Shown here: piece by piece, positions 39,105-52,869 of the stretch
Numbering within the stretch: the stretch's first letter is position 1
Layout: every line of letters starts with the position of its first letter
NCBI GenBank assembly: GCA_012295275.1
Contig: CM022674.1
Location: forward strand, 6,915,436 to 6,979,435
DNA: 64,000 bases
Reading direction: 5' to 3'
Origin: Chrysomallon squamiferum
Lineage: Eukaryota; Mollusca; Gastropoda; Neomphalida; Peltospiridae
The notes under the pieces: model-generated
The model's database searches: none
Told to the model about the DNA's origin: nothing
Seen by the model: the letters and a program-made list of their open reading frames with translations, nothing else
Position numbers and translations under genes: made by a program

Positions 39105-39603
39105 CTTACATAAAATAACTTTTTTTTTCTTATAAATATTTCTGGCTTTTTTCAAATTTGTCTTCAAGGTTCTGATTATTTTTATTTAAAAGCAAATGAA
39201 AGCCCAGTAAAATTTCCTATAACTTTACATACTAATATTATTCATCATCTACAATCATTATTCAATGCTATATTTTCTATATAATTTATAAAAAAAGAAA
39301 AAACATATCCCATATTTTCTGCTTATCTTAGAGGCAATTATAACTTCCCTCCCAATTTTTGTTACTGTAAATATTACCAAGATTTATTATTTTTTTTAAT
39401 CATTCATTCATTCATTCAATCATTCATTCATTGTTATTATTAGTTTAAAATGAAGATGAATAAGAGAGAACTGTTCATAAAATACTCTTATAATATTTTT
39501 TTATTTTTTTTTTTTTGCATTTTCTTGAAGCAGGCAGATACAATTGTGTTAGTTAGTTTATGATAAGCAATGCAAGCAAGAAACATGACAACATATTCAT
39601 TAA

Positions 39604-39660
<57 letters not shown>

Positions 39661-40807
39661 CAATGTCTTTTAATAAATAAACAAATTAAAAATTAATAAT
39701 TGTAGCTAAAATAAAAATAATTATATAACTAAAAGTATTGATATTTATTTTCATCATATATTGTTTTGTATGTCAGAATCATTTAGTTAACAAGTAATTC
39801 AGATATTTGGTTTGTTTCTGTTTAAATTATCATTAGTAATGTCTATAAGATTAACAATACAATTGTTGTAAAGTCAGTCTTATTTAACAAATATATAAAG
39901 TAAAATGAATGCAAGAATGAATCAGTACTTCACTTGATTCATGATGACAGAGAAATGTATATATTTTAATGTTACTATATTTTTAAAAATATATGTATTG
40001 CACTGCCAATTTATACTTTAATTTTTTCTAGATTCCAAATGAGAAGTAACACAGAAATAAATTCAGAATCAAGCTTTCTGCTAAAATAGTGTTATGGATA
40101 TAAATATATTAAATTTATGTAACTCCGATCTTACCAGAAGTGACTGTATATTTAAAAAAAATAAATAAAAAAATAAAACTTAAAATTTTTAAAACAAAAG
40201 AGGTTCATTTTTAATTAAAAAAAAAAAAAAAGAAAAAAAAAAAGGTTAAATTCATTATTAAATCATGGCCTTACCACAACCCATTAAATCCACTGTTAAA
40301 AACATTAACTTACCAGAAGCATCAGTTCGCTGTTATAAACCAGAAGCAAAAAATATTTGAACATCCAATCAGATTCACAACCCTATCAGAAGGAAGCATT
40401 ACTGAGCAACCAACGAGATTTGTGATCTTATCAGAAGCAATACTGAACAACCAATCAAATTCACTGACATATCAGAAGCATAACCAATAAGAAATATTGT
40501 TAAAACAAGGTCTTACCAGAAGCACTATGTACACTACCAGCACTGCCATTGCCACCGCCAATACCTGATGGGGCAGGCATCGGCATCGGCGTTGGTACAG
40601 GAGCACCATCAACGAATGAGCCCACAAAACTAGCATTGTCCGTACTGGTATAATTATAAGGTGGTATATAGTTGAGGTGCTGGGGTAAATAGTTTAGACT
40701 GCTGTAAGGGTATTGGTTATTCCAGGCAGGGGGAGGTAATGGTGCCAGGGTATCTCTGTCGGCTTCTGACACAGAATCCACATCTTCTAGACTCAGTGAG
40801 GTTAGAT
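29617..40807 (-). CDS. DVL: Dishevelled exons 15-16: C-terminal tail
   Basis: Exon 15 (40807-40517) encodes [28 protein letters not shown] and a Tyr/Pro-rich stretch ending in a Gly/Ser run. Exon 16 (29852-29617) begins Gly/Ser/Lys-rich, then has [22 protein letters not shown] split by no intron, followed by TGA. The final EFFVDVM is the conserved C-terminus reported to fold back onto the PDZ domain. A 10.7-kb intron separates the two exons and contains two candidate alternative exons. Confidence 0.97.
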
Positions 40808-43375
40808 CTGAAATGTAGATGTTTTTAATATTCATGAATAATTATCTCGACTCCAATTATTATTTTTTGTTACACAACCAAATTTTAAAAATTTCAATGC
40901 TTCTAAATAATTCATTTTAAATCTAGTCATAAATTAACTTTTTATTATTTGTTCTCTGTCAGTGCAAGAGGGATGTTTTCAGCTGAATGCCATTCCTATA
41001 AGAAAACGACTGAATTTTCAGATTTTCACTTTATGAGGATTAAAAAAAACAATGATTAACACTGATAAATTGCTATAGAATTATCTCTACTCAAATGTAT
41101 AGTGAAAACATACCTGGATATTGCGGTGGACCTGTGGAGAAAATGATAAAAACAATAATTAACTGCTTTTCCAAATCACCTAACTATCATTAACTATTAG
41201 TGAAGAACAATGCTTTGTGATCTTTACAATTTTGTTAAAAAAAAAAAAATATTTGACTGAAGTCAAGCAGAAACATTCATGATAAAAAATCTTATATTGA
41301 TTAAACATTTATAAGAGAGAGAGAAAGAAAGGTAGAGAAGAAGGAGGCTGAAAACAAGGTAGAAATAATAATGGGTATTATACCTGTTAGTAACTGAATC
41401 AGAAATAGATAGCTGGATAAGATAAAGAGAGAATGGCGACAGAGAATGAGTGAAATACAACAAAGGAAGGAAAGAAGGACAGAAATACAGACAGACGGAT
41501 TCACTATAGAGTTAAATGTTTGAAGATTAATGTACCATTTCCGCCTAGATCACCGAAGACGTAGTAGCACTGTTCTGAAAACGTGAGTTTGTTCACTGTG
41601 TGACGGATGTAACCAACTTTTAAAAGATTGCAAGCATATTTTCTGGCGTCTCTCCGGTCAGTAAACCCGTCCACGTGTGTGAACAACCAGTCGACCAGAT
41701 CAGAGCCTGCAACACAGATTGGTTTTAAAAAAAATAACACAACACACATTTTAAAAAATATTAATATTAAACTGTTCTGAAAAAAACAACCTTTATCATC
41801 TTTTTTTCTTTGACGTTTCTTTAATTTTTAAACAAATAAATAAAAAACAACTGTATTTTAATGATGGAAATAAAATAATTTAATGTGACTTTTTTTTACA
41901 AATTAATCTATATTTACAGGAATTTACCTATTATTTTTAAGATCATCTAACAAAATCCACCTCAATAAAGTCATATAACAGCAAACAACAACAATTATGA
42001 TGATGATGACAGTAATAACAATAATAATAATAATAATAATAATAAAACAATGATTTTCCAAACAGATTATAATGGAAATAAATAAGGTAAGAATACAGCA
42101 GCTGCTTGTTAAAGAATTTTTTGATATATAATCAATATTCTACAAGTTTTGTGTTTATTTTCACTGCATATATGAAGGAAAACTTGTAAACAGTCATAGT
42201 TTGATTCATGCTTTGGGCAAGGAAGAGTAATAACTTCTCAGAATGAGCAGTGCTTTGTCAGTTGTGATCACACAGGTAAATGCTCTACACACAGGCCTGC
42301 AGAAGAGTATGCTACATAATGACCACACAAGTATTTTGTCAGTAATTTACAACTGCCCATAAATATTTAAAATTTAACTTGATGTTTGAATCAGAAAGTA
42401 CAAATCAGATATAAAAATACTAAGATAGTTTTAAAAAATAAAACATTTATTACAAAATCACTAATTCCATTTTAGTCACTAACTTCCATAATTATGTATT
42501 GTTTTTCTGTAACTGCAGAAAATCATCCTCTTTTATTATTGTACTTCTACTACTACTACTACTACTAAAAATAATAATAATAAAAAGTATAAGAAATTAT
42601 CTCTACCTATAAATGCATTTGGTATTGTAATTTTTAACCACATCCGGTCTCTAATTTCCAGCCCTGAATCTGGCTGAGCCATTGCCTTGACAACTGTTGC
42701 CATATCAGTGTTAACTGTGAGATTTAAGTCATCAAATCCTAGAAGAAAAAAAAAAAAAAAAAATTACACATAATTATTAATGAATGTGAAGTCAACAAAA
42801 CATCATGGTAAATATAAAGATGAAAGAAGATATAATGACAATATTTGTTTTTAACAGAATTAATTTCTATATTTCTACAGTCAGTCAGTCACAGCTTATG
42901 GAGATTTACACATGTGAGAAACAGGACAGAGGTGGAGAAAGATGGAGAGACAATCACAGCTTATGCAATATTATATTAACTAATACTATACAATATTATA
43001 TTAAATAATACTACACATTATTAAATAATACAATACAGTATTTAATCATATAATGGAATATTAAATAATACAACATCAAAGAATACAATATTAAGTAACA
43101 CAACACAGTATTAAGATATAAAAAACGCACGTTCTGACTCGGGTATAGAGCTGGTTAGAGATGAACTGGTGGATGTCATGTTGGTCAGCGAGGTTCCGAT
43201 GCTCGGACCGCCGCGACCCATGTAGTGTTCCCGCATTGCCGTTGTGTGCGCCACCCATGCTGAGGGGTCAATTGGACGAACTGGTTCCTGTCTGGGAACT
43301 GTGAAGTAACCTTTAGGGTTGGGGTCCCAGCATTTTGCAACAACTAGAGTGATTGGACTGTGAAAAATAAACAAA

Positions 43376-43410
<35 letters not shown>

Positions 43411-44279
43411 AGAAAGAAAGAAAGAAAAAAAGGCAGAAAAAGAAAAATGTAATTTGAAATTTAAGTATACAATTTCTTCAGTTTAGTGCTTATTAAAAGT
43501 TTAGGAAAACAAAAAATAAATATATATACAAACACACACTCATACACATTTTGTAATGGTATCATCTGACTTACTTTCAACCAAACATTTACTAATGAAG
43601 TATGATTAGTAAGAAATTATTTTCTGATTAAATATACATATTTAAAAGTATGTAATTATAAATGTATTTTGAGCACTTGTTTGAATATTCTAAATTAAAT
43701 GTTGATTAACTAAGAATAATGATGAATAATATTAAACAAACCTGAAAAAACTTAATGGTCATTGAATATATTTATAATTTCAAAAACAGACAAATAAACA
43801 AATTAAAAAAAAAAAAGGTTAAAAAATGAAAATAATTTAGAAAAGAAATGATGAAATATCTAAATGGATTTAACAACAGGAAAAAATAAAATAAAAAGTA
43901 TACCCTGGTTTCTGTACTGCTTCTCGTAAAGTTCGTACTGCGTCATCATTACTCATGTTTTCAAAACTAATACCATTTACTTCCAGAATCATGTCCCCTG
44001 GCTCCACCCTGCCATCCTGCGCAACTGCCCCACTGAAACAACAACAGTAACAGTCAACATAACAACAGTAATAATAATAACAATTACCACAGTAATGATA
44101 ATAACACAGTAACGATAATATTAATAATAGCCAGTAGTGGTAATAACAGATGTAATATTAATACTAATAATGACAATGATAATAATAATAATAATAATAA
44201 TAATAATCAATCATTGAACATGTTAGTTTCTAACTGATGATTATAATAAAAATAATAACAGTAAAAATAATAGCAATGA

Positions 44280-44311
<32 letters not shown>

Positions 44312-47300
44312 ACAATAGTAATGACACTAATAATAATAATAATAAAAGTTAATTAATCAATAACAACAGCACTATCAAAATCAACAACAATGACAGTTTT
44401 TTAAAGAATCATGAGATTAACTTACCCTTTCATGATAGAACCCACATAAATACCACCATCCCCTCCTTTGTTGCTCTGCCCCACAATACTGATTCCTAGA
44501 AAGTTGACGGTATCTGCAAGTAAAAATGAGTTTTAGAAAATAAAAATAAACAGATGAAACAGTGAAAATAAACCAGCTACAGATAAAAAAAAGAAAGGAA
44601 AAAAAAAATACTTTTAATTATTATTATTTTTTGGATAAAATCTGTTAAAACATAAAATTATTAAAAAGTGTTATAAAGATTATTAACCATTGATTTTGAC
44701 AAATATATTCCATTATTTAATTTTAAAGCTTTAAAAAAAAGTAGAGAATCTTCCAGTTCAAGCTTTGAAACTTACCCATGTTTAAAGTTACTGTAATGAT
44801 GTTGAGAGACATAGTAGAATCGGTTATGCTGCTAAATGAAGATGCCTGCAAAATAAATAAAATAAAAGAAAATAAAAATTAACAAATTTCTTTATTGCTT
44901 TGATCTTAAAGGACTTCCAGATAAATTTTAACTGTATCATTGAGTTATGATTCTACAGAAACAAAAAATGGTTAAAGCACAAAAACACATAAATATTCAT
45001 TAATCTCTTTATACAGGTTGAGAGTTCCTCAATGTATATACACAAATTAATAAATAAATAAATAAAAATAGAAAATTAAAAAAATATATAAATAAAAATA
45101 AATTTCAAAAAAGAGAGAAAATATTATTTTCTAACTAAAAGAAAAAAGACGTTGTTGTTACTCACTCTACTAATTGGCGGTGGCCGATGTCTCCGTCTTC
45201 TCCTGCGATGACGACCATGATACTTAGAAGACATGCTTGTGGTGTCTGTAACCGTGGAAAATCTGAAAAATTGTCATCAAAAACTGACAGTTACACAGTG
45301 AACTCTATTACTTTATGTATATAAATATATGAATATTCCATTATTGATAGTTGGGAACTTTTGTAAATAAAAGAGTAATAAAAAACTTTTTTTCTTTGTT
45401 TTATATATGTTTTGTGAGTTTTATTAAAAGACAAGCACTTAATTTAGGATCTTTTTTTAATTTTTACATTAGCAGACACATGCTTTTTATTTTAAGATTA
45501 GTAACTGTCTCAACTGCAGAACTGGAAAAAAAAAAGAATGTGTCTATTAAATAGTCTTCTGATAAACAGTAGTAACTTGAAATAATATTTTTAAAAATTT
45601 TCAGACTATCTCATAACTATTCAAACTAATCAGTTCAGCCTATCTTTGTAACCTCTTCAACATTCCTCTTTGGATAAATTAATTAATTAACTCTGAATTG
45701 ATAAATAATGGAGGAAGTTTGCCAAGCTTTGCTGAAATAAGACAGAACTGCTGACTTACCGACTGTCGTCTTCTGAATCAAAGAAACTTGTGGACTCCAG
45801 ATCACTCGACACCATTGTGGACGTTTCGTATGTGTTAGGACCCTGCACGCGCAGATCTCTGTGTCTGTCATGTTTTGTGTGGCCGTTTATTCTAGGACCT
45901 ACAAAACAGCAGTCATATGTGTAGTTATTTTATCACTTGTTTTGTGTGGCTGTTTATTCTAGGACCTACAAAACAGCAGTCATATGTACAGTTATTTTTT
46001 ATCATTTAAGGATGATGTATAGTGATTTTAATTAAGATGAGAATTATCATTTTCTGACCTCTGAAATAACAATGATATAGAAAGTAACAGTTACATCTAA
46101 TTATTTTAAGACTATTATTGTCAAACTTACTAAATAAAATGTTATATAAAAAAATAAAAAAATAATAAATAATATATATGAAAAACATTCAATGTATAAT
46201 TTGGTTATTTTGACCAGTGATATGGCCACAACTTTCTACAAAATAACAAGTTCAAGAGAATACAAAATAATAATTTTATAACTTTAGATGTGTTCAGTTA
46301 TTCTTAAGTCTAATAACAGTGGAATAAATAAATAACAATCACATATACAGTTTTATTTTATAACTTGTGATGTAACTACAGTTATTTTCAGACCTGTAAA
46401 ATAACAAGGTAATAAAAAAATAGAAGAAGTTATCTAGTCTTATTATTTTACAACTGATAATGTGAGTACAATTATTCTTAGACCTCTTAAATAACAGTAA
46501 TAAAAGAACAGCAAATAATCTTCTATTACAAATACTGCAGATGCAGAAAATAAGCTACTCAGAATCTTGAAATAATTACTTCATTATAGGATTAACTATA
46601 ACAATAAAAAGATTTTAAAAAGAGTATTTGTAATTAAGACAAAATAAAACTGAAAAATAAAATACTCTTCTGGGATCTAAAAAAAACTAATATTAAAATA
46701 AATTTCAAGTTAAGAAAAAGTACATAAAAAAAACACGATAATATTATACTGGGACTTAAAATACTGTCACTATTCTGATACTCTATGACCAGGGTTGGTG
46801 TCCTAGTTAGTTTTCTTGAATAACTGAATTTTCAGCTGAAGGTCTTACTTTTCATTCTAATTACTTAATTAGTTTCCTCTTTTTTTCTTCTTTTTTAACC
46901 AGTATTATCACAGGAATGTTTTTGTTTTTTTTTGTTTTTTTTAGTTGTTTTTTTTAAAATTTGAATGCTGTTATCTCTGTTTGGCATCGTTTGTTTAAAC
47001 AAAAAAAATTACATATCCCCTCCCCTCCTGTCAAGAGAACTGATTCTACTGACCTCAGCATATCAGATAGGACTACATTACTTTACAACACATATGCTAC
47101 AGAACAAGTGAGTCTAGAACTGGAAATATTATTTCTGTTAATATATGGTGGAACAATAATCAGTCCATATGGGGAACTGATCCTTCTGACATCTTCTCAG
47201 ACTTACTGCACTTAAAAGATACTGAAATGGAACTGTTAGAATGGGAAAAATACACACACAAAAAAAAACATTTTCCACTGTAATAAGAGAGCAGGCATGT

Positions 47301-50300
47301 AATAATAACTAATCTCAGGGAGTCACTTGTTGGAATGGTTCAAACACAGGTGGAATGAATTTTCTGTTAATTGCTGAACAGCTCGTGTCAAAATAAAATT
47401 AGTTTGAAAGGCAGCAGAAGACAGAAATAAAACAACGATAAAACTGCACATCATTAATGTAAGTACGTGAATTCTTGCTGAAGAATATTTACAAGGAAAG
47501 TCATTTACTACTAAGTGTATTTTGTGCTTTTGAGGTCTTGTCTATGTTTGCATGTTTGTGCATATGTTTTTATTTATGTGTGTGTGTGTGTGTGGTCTGT
47601 TGAATATTTCAAGCAGATGATTGGAATTAAATTTTAAAAAACCTCTCTTAAATGTAACCATGTTTTGCAGAATAATAAGACAATAGTATAAAATAAACAA
47701 AAACCAAGAAATATTTTTAAAAATTATAATTAATTTGAATTAACATTAGCATTCATTTATACTAAGTAAGCAGGATGAAGAAACAACATTTTCAGATAGG
47801 AAAAATAATTTAAAAACATTTTTTTACACACATACATTTGTAGTCTATACAAACATAAATGTAGATACAAATTTCACACACAATACACGCATTTACAGAA
47901 ATAAACATATATACAACATACACACAATAACACACACACACATATAGATGCAAACTGCAAACAACACAAATACACACACACACACATACATGTAGATACA
48001 AACTGCACACACAATTCAAATACACAGACACACACATATTTAGATACAAACTGCACACACAATTCAAATATTCAGACACACACACACATGTAGATACAAA
48101 CCACACACACAACACAGACACAGACTCACACCCACATACATGTAGATACAAACTGCACACACAACACAAAGACACATCTGAGACTGTTTCAACCAGGCTG
48201 GATATTAATAACCACAGACAAATGTCTGTGAAAATTCTCAACTGATCGAGACAGCACTTTCTAGATCAAATATTCCTGTTACTCATTTTCTTCACAATGG
48301 CATTAATAATCCTTTTCATTTCCTTGTCACTGTCTTGCTGGTGATACTTATTGGAAATCTCGATGCAGAAGCTGATTTTAGTTTCAAATAAATGTGTAAT
48401 ACAGTTATGATGTAGATTTTTTTTTTTTTAACTCCTTATTAAAATTTATGAACGCTGATATATAACGAAATATATGTATATATAATTATTATTACTATTC
48501 CATTTAATATTAAAATGCATGAGACTGGATTTTTTTTTCATGACTAAAATCTAAGATGAGATTGGATTTTTTTCTAAATGGTCTTTTAAAAATAATTAGT
48601 GACATTCATTACAGAATAAAAATAGTAACAAATAGATGAGAATTTTTACAGAATTTGTGTTTGTATTCTTTTCATACAAATACTAATAATACTTAAAATA
48701 AATAAATAGTAAATAATACAAGTTTAAATAATAAATATATGTATTTTTTTTAAATGATAAAAGTATTTTAAAAAACCATAAAACTTGGTAATATAAATGC
48801 ATTAAATAATGAATAGATAACCAATAATTTAAATAATAATAATAATATATTCTAAATAAATAAATACGTAACAATAAAATCAATAAAATAATAAAAAAAA
48901 TCTTATCAAATCATCAAAAATAAATATCAAATAAAAATCAAAAATCAAATCAAAACAAATTTTAAATAAAATAAAAACATAAAAATAAACAACATCCCCC
49001 CACCCCAAAAAATCAATTAAATAAATAAATATGTACACTTAAAAAAAAATATAAAAAAAACCCTCTCTCAAAACCTCATTTCAAAGCTGTAGAGTAGTTA
49101 ATTAAAATAACTGTTTTGTTTTCATACTGGCAAGTCTCGCAGACCTCTCTCTCTCTTTCTCGGTGTGTTTACTGCGAGCTCTGCCAAACGCTGTATTTGT
49201 TTAACTAAGCACTCAGAGGAGGCTGTCTGTTGTTGCAAGAAATGTCTGCTTGGCACCCAACCACTGCATCCAAAACATCTGGAGTTCTACACCAACTTCC
49301 CAGCATGCCCCTCTCTGCCTTACTGCTACAGCCATACATCTTTGTTAATAAGCCATGCACATTTATTGTCTGAGTGATTTTCATGAGGCCGAATGTTTGT
49401 CAGTCCATTAAAAATATTTCTTCTACACTTGTCATGACCAATCCAGCCCACCAGTGGCAGAGGAGAGGAAGAAAGAAGGGGGAAAAAAAAAAATGTAAAA
49501 AAAAAAAAAAAAAACCTAAGTACTGGGAGGTTTATGTTAATGTATCTTCTTAACATTTTTGTAAGTGCTAGACTGGATGTGGGTCTGTCTGAATAGGTAG
49601 ATATGAATATGATGTACATGTGAGCAGAACCTCAATAAAACAAATCTCTGTGATTTATGGTTCTATTTTAAATACATGTTATTTAAAGGCTTTTGAAGTG
49701 TAACTTCTCTCTCAGACCTATATAAATAAAAAAATAAAAAAAAAAAAAAAATAAATAAAGAAAGAAAGAAATAAATAAAACTAAAATAAGATAATAAAAA
49801 AAAATATATAATAAAATAAAAAAATATATATAATAATAATAATAATAATAAGCACAAAAAATAAACCTACAAGCTTATATAAACGTGGAGCAAGTCTGCA
49901 CTGGTTATGTAACTATCAAAAGAAAAATCCATGATAAATGCTTCCACTTCTTCTGCTGTCAAAGAGTTCTGGCAGCAAGGGATCAAACTCTCGCGCGAAC
50001 AAAAGACGACTGACAGAAGGGATAATCAAGTGAAAAGTAAAGAGTCTTCAAGTAAAGTGATCTTGGTATCAACATCTACAACAAAATTAGCCAAGCAACT
50101 GTGTAAATATCAAAATTTGGTATTGGTATCAGAATCTGAGAGTGTGTCTATATATATTTTAAGTAAAAACTTCTTATGGTGAAACTATGTGCGTGCATGC
50201 ATGTGTGTTTGTGTCTCAATGTTTTTATCTGAAACTGTTTATGTGTGTATGTATGTGTGAATATATATATATGTGTCTTTGTTTCTCATTTTCTGAGTAA

Positions 50301-51183
50301 TGCATAATTATTACGCAAATTGTTTTTAAACATGACAGAATGAATGCACCTGCAAAAGTGTTAACGTCATTAGAAATAGATTCTTTTAAAATTTCTGCAT
50401 GAAACTACACAAGTACCATTATGAAGTGTGCATTGATTCCCACATACACACTTCAAAAAGTCTCAGAATTCAAACAAAAACAAACACATTTTGCCCAATC
50501 TTTTCCCAAAATGGTGCACAGAATTAATAAATAATTAACCAACTATTAAATCAACAGGGCAAAAACCTGCTAAAATCACGGCTATAAAAGCTGTTCCAAT
50601 GAAGCCATAAAATCCACAAGCTGCCGGCTGGCTTATAATCGAGAAGCAATCAAGCGTAACCATTCATTGTTGTTTTATGTTCCAGCTTCAAACAGTATTT
50701 GTCAGGGCGTTACAAGATCCACCAGAAGACATTGATTCCTTTATTGCCATTTTGCCGAGTTATAATGCCTGCCCATGATGTGAGGAGTTACATAAAAAGT
50801 ACATTCTGTCAGCCTGTTTAATACATTATTAATAGCAGAGAATCTGATTGACTGTTCTCAGTTAACTCCAATCAAATAAAAGATAAAGTGCAACCAGTTT
50901 TTCATTTTCTCACAGGATTAAAGAGAAATAGTATCTATTACATTTAAAGAAATGTATAATTTAAACAAATTTAAAAAAAAAAAAAAAAAACAAACAAACA
51001 ATGACAGTAAATTTATATTTTCCCTTCTGAGTTCAGTTTTAGAAAATTAAAAGTTAGGTTGGTGCATGAACTGAATTTCATACTGGTCATAGAGGTATTA
51101 TAATCAAATAAAAGATAAAATGCAACCAGTTTTTCATTTTCCCACCAGCTTAAAGAGAAAGACTAAACATTTAAATAAATGTA

Positions 51184-51219
<36 letters not shown>

Positions 51220-52835
51220 TAAATTTTACATTTTTCTTCTGAGTTCAGTTTTAGAAAATTAAATGTTAGGTTGGTGCATGAACTAAATTTTATACTGGAC
51301 ATAGAGATATTATAAATTATGTAATTGAAGTCAAAGCTTTTATTTTTTTTAAATATATTTAATATATGTATTTTCACAGTGACTCTAGTGGGGGGGGGGC
51401 ATTACCATCCACTTTGAGAATCAGTGCTGCATAGAAAGAAATACCAATGTCTATCTGTATCTTATCTGCATGTTTGGAAAATGACCAAAATATCTACTAC
51501 TGCCATGTTTATTTAAAGGTTTGACAAAATATGATAAAATTAAAGATATGTGTTAATAATTAAAAAGGAACTAACTTAGTTTTCAAACTCAAAAAAAAAA
51601 AAAAGGAATGTAAATCTGAAAACATAGATAGGATGTCTATACAGGTAAGTCAGTCTACATCTACATCAATTACAGGCTTTGAGCAGTTAATCAGTTAGAG
51701 TTGTAAAAACTGAATTGCTGAATTAACAAAATACACAGTAATCTATAATTAAATAAATAAAATAATAATAATAAAAAATGTGATAAATAAAAAGAAAAAA
51801 CTTCAGTAACAAATACAGGGCAGCAATAAAATTTAGAAAGAGCACAATCTTAATTCTTTCCTTTTTTAAAAAAAAAAAAAAAAAAAAAAACCCAGCTACT
51901 ACTAAAATATTGTATATTTTTTAAAATATCTTTTTCTATTTTTTATGCAGTTGATGCTTTTTATTTACTTGGCTGTGTAAAGGATTTTGGCAAATATTTA
52001 CCATTTTTTTTTTTTTTTTTATCTAACTCTTAATTGTATAGTTTTTATTTAACTCTTAATTGTAGTTTTAATATTAATAAGCAGCATAGTTTAAAGATTT
52101 GGAGTAAAGAATTATGAAATAGTAAGTTTTAAAAAGTACTAATTATACTACGTGTAGTAAAATACTAAGAAAACCAAGTGCCCATATAACAGTAGAATAT
52201 TAATTAAAAAACTATGTGCATGTAACAGCTAGCAAAATACTGAAGATGATAAATGTGTACCAAAAAAGGTACGATTTTAAGAACACATAGTATATCCATG
52301 CTATCTAAGTATATGCAAAAAAAAAAAAAAAAAAAAAAGTATGTGCATGCCAAAAGTACAATTTTGAAAGAAAGTTAATTATATGCATGCTAATCAGTGA
52401 AATAAAAAAAAAAAAAATAAAAGTAAAAAAAAAAAATAATAATAAAAATAATAATAAAATAAATTACCAAAAAAAACCTAAATAACAGTAAGGATATACC
52501 ATCAAATAAAATACTAATTAAAAGCAAATACATACATGGCAGCTAGTAGCATAACTAAAAACCCCACTAAATATATGCATGCCAATAAGTAGAATGCTAA
52601 GACAACTAGAAGAGAACTAATAAAGCATCTTACCATTATTATGCCGGTCTCGCATTTGACTAGGGTTTGCATGGTGAGACACACGACTTTGGGTGTGTCG
52701 GTCTAGAAGAGTAAGAAAACAAGTCAGTATTTAACATCCACATGCTTAAAGCTGCAAGCAGTATCAACACATGCATACAGAGATTTTAAATATACGTTTA
52801 AAAAATATATAAATAAATTACAAAAATAAAAATTA

Positions 52836-52869
<34 letters not shown>

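Noticed and set aside
45683-45871. 62-codon minus frame starting [11 protein letters not shown]
   Set aside because: Out-of-frame reading of Dishevelled exon 6.
46961-47215. 84-codon plus frame in Dishevelled intron 5
   Set aside because: No domain, no splice-site context and internal short repeats; kept only as an unexplained block.
47880-48180. Regularly spaced repeats considered as a CRISPR-like array
   Set aside because: The host is clearly a eukaryote, and the spacers are themselves CA repeats rather than unique sequence.
47810-48241. 143-codon minus Cys/Val-rich frame resembling a cysteine-rich peptide
   Set aside because: Generated by the CA-rich minisatellite; cysteine spacing follows the repeat unit rather than a toxin or peptide scaffold.
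49165-49377. 70-codon plus frame with several cysteines
   Set aside because: No signal peptide, no known scaffold, and it lies inside a Dishevelled intron with no splice support.
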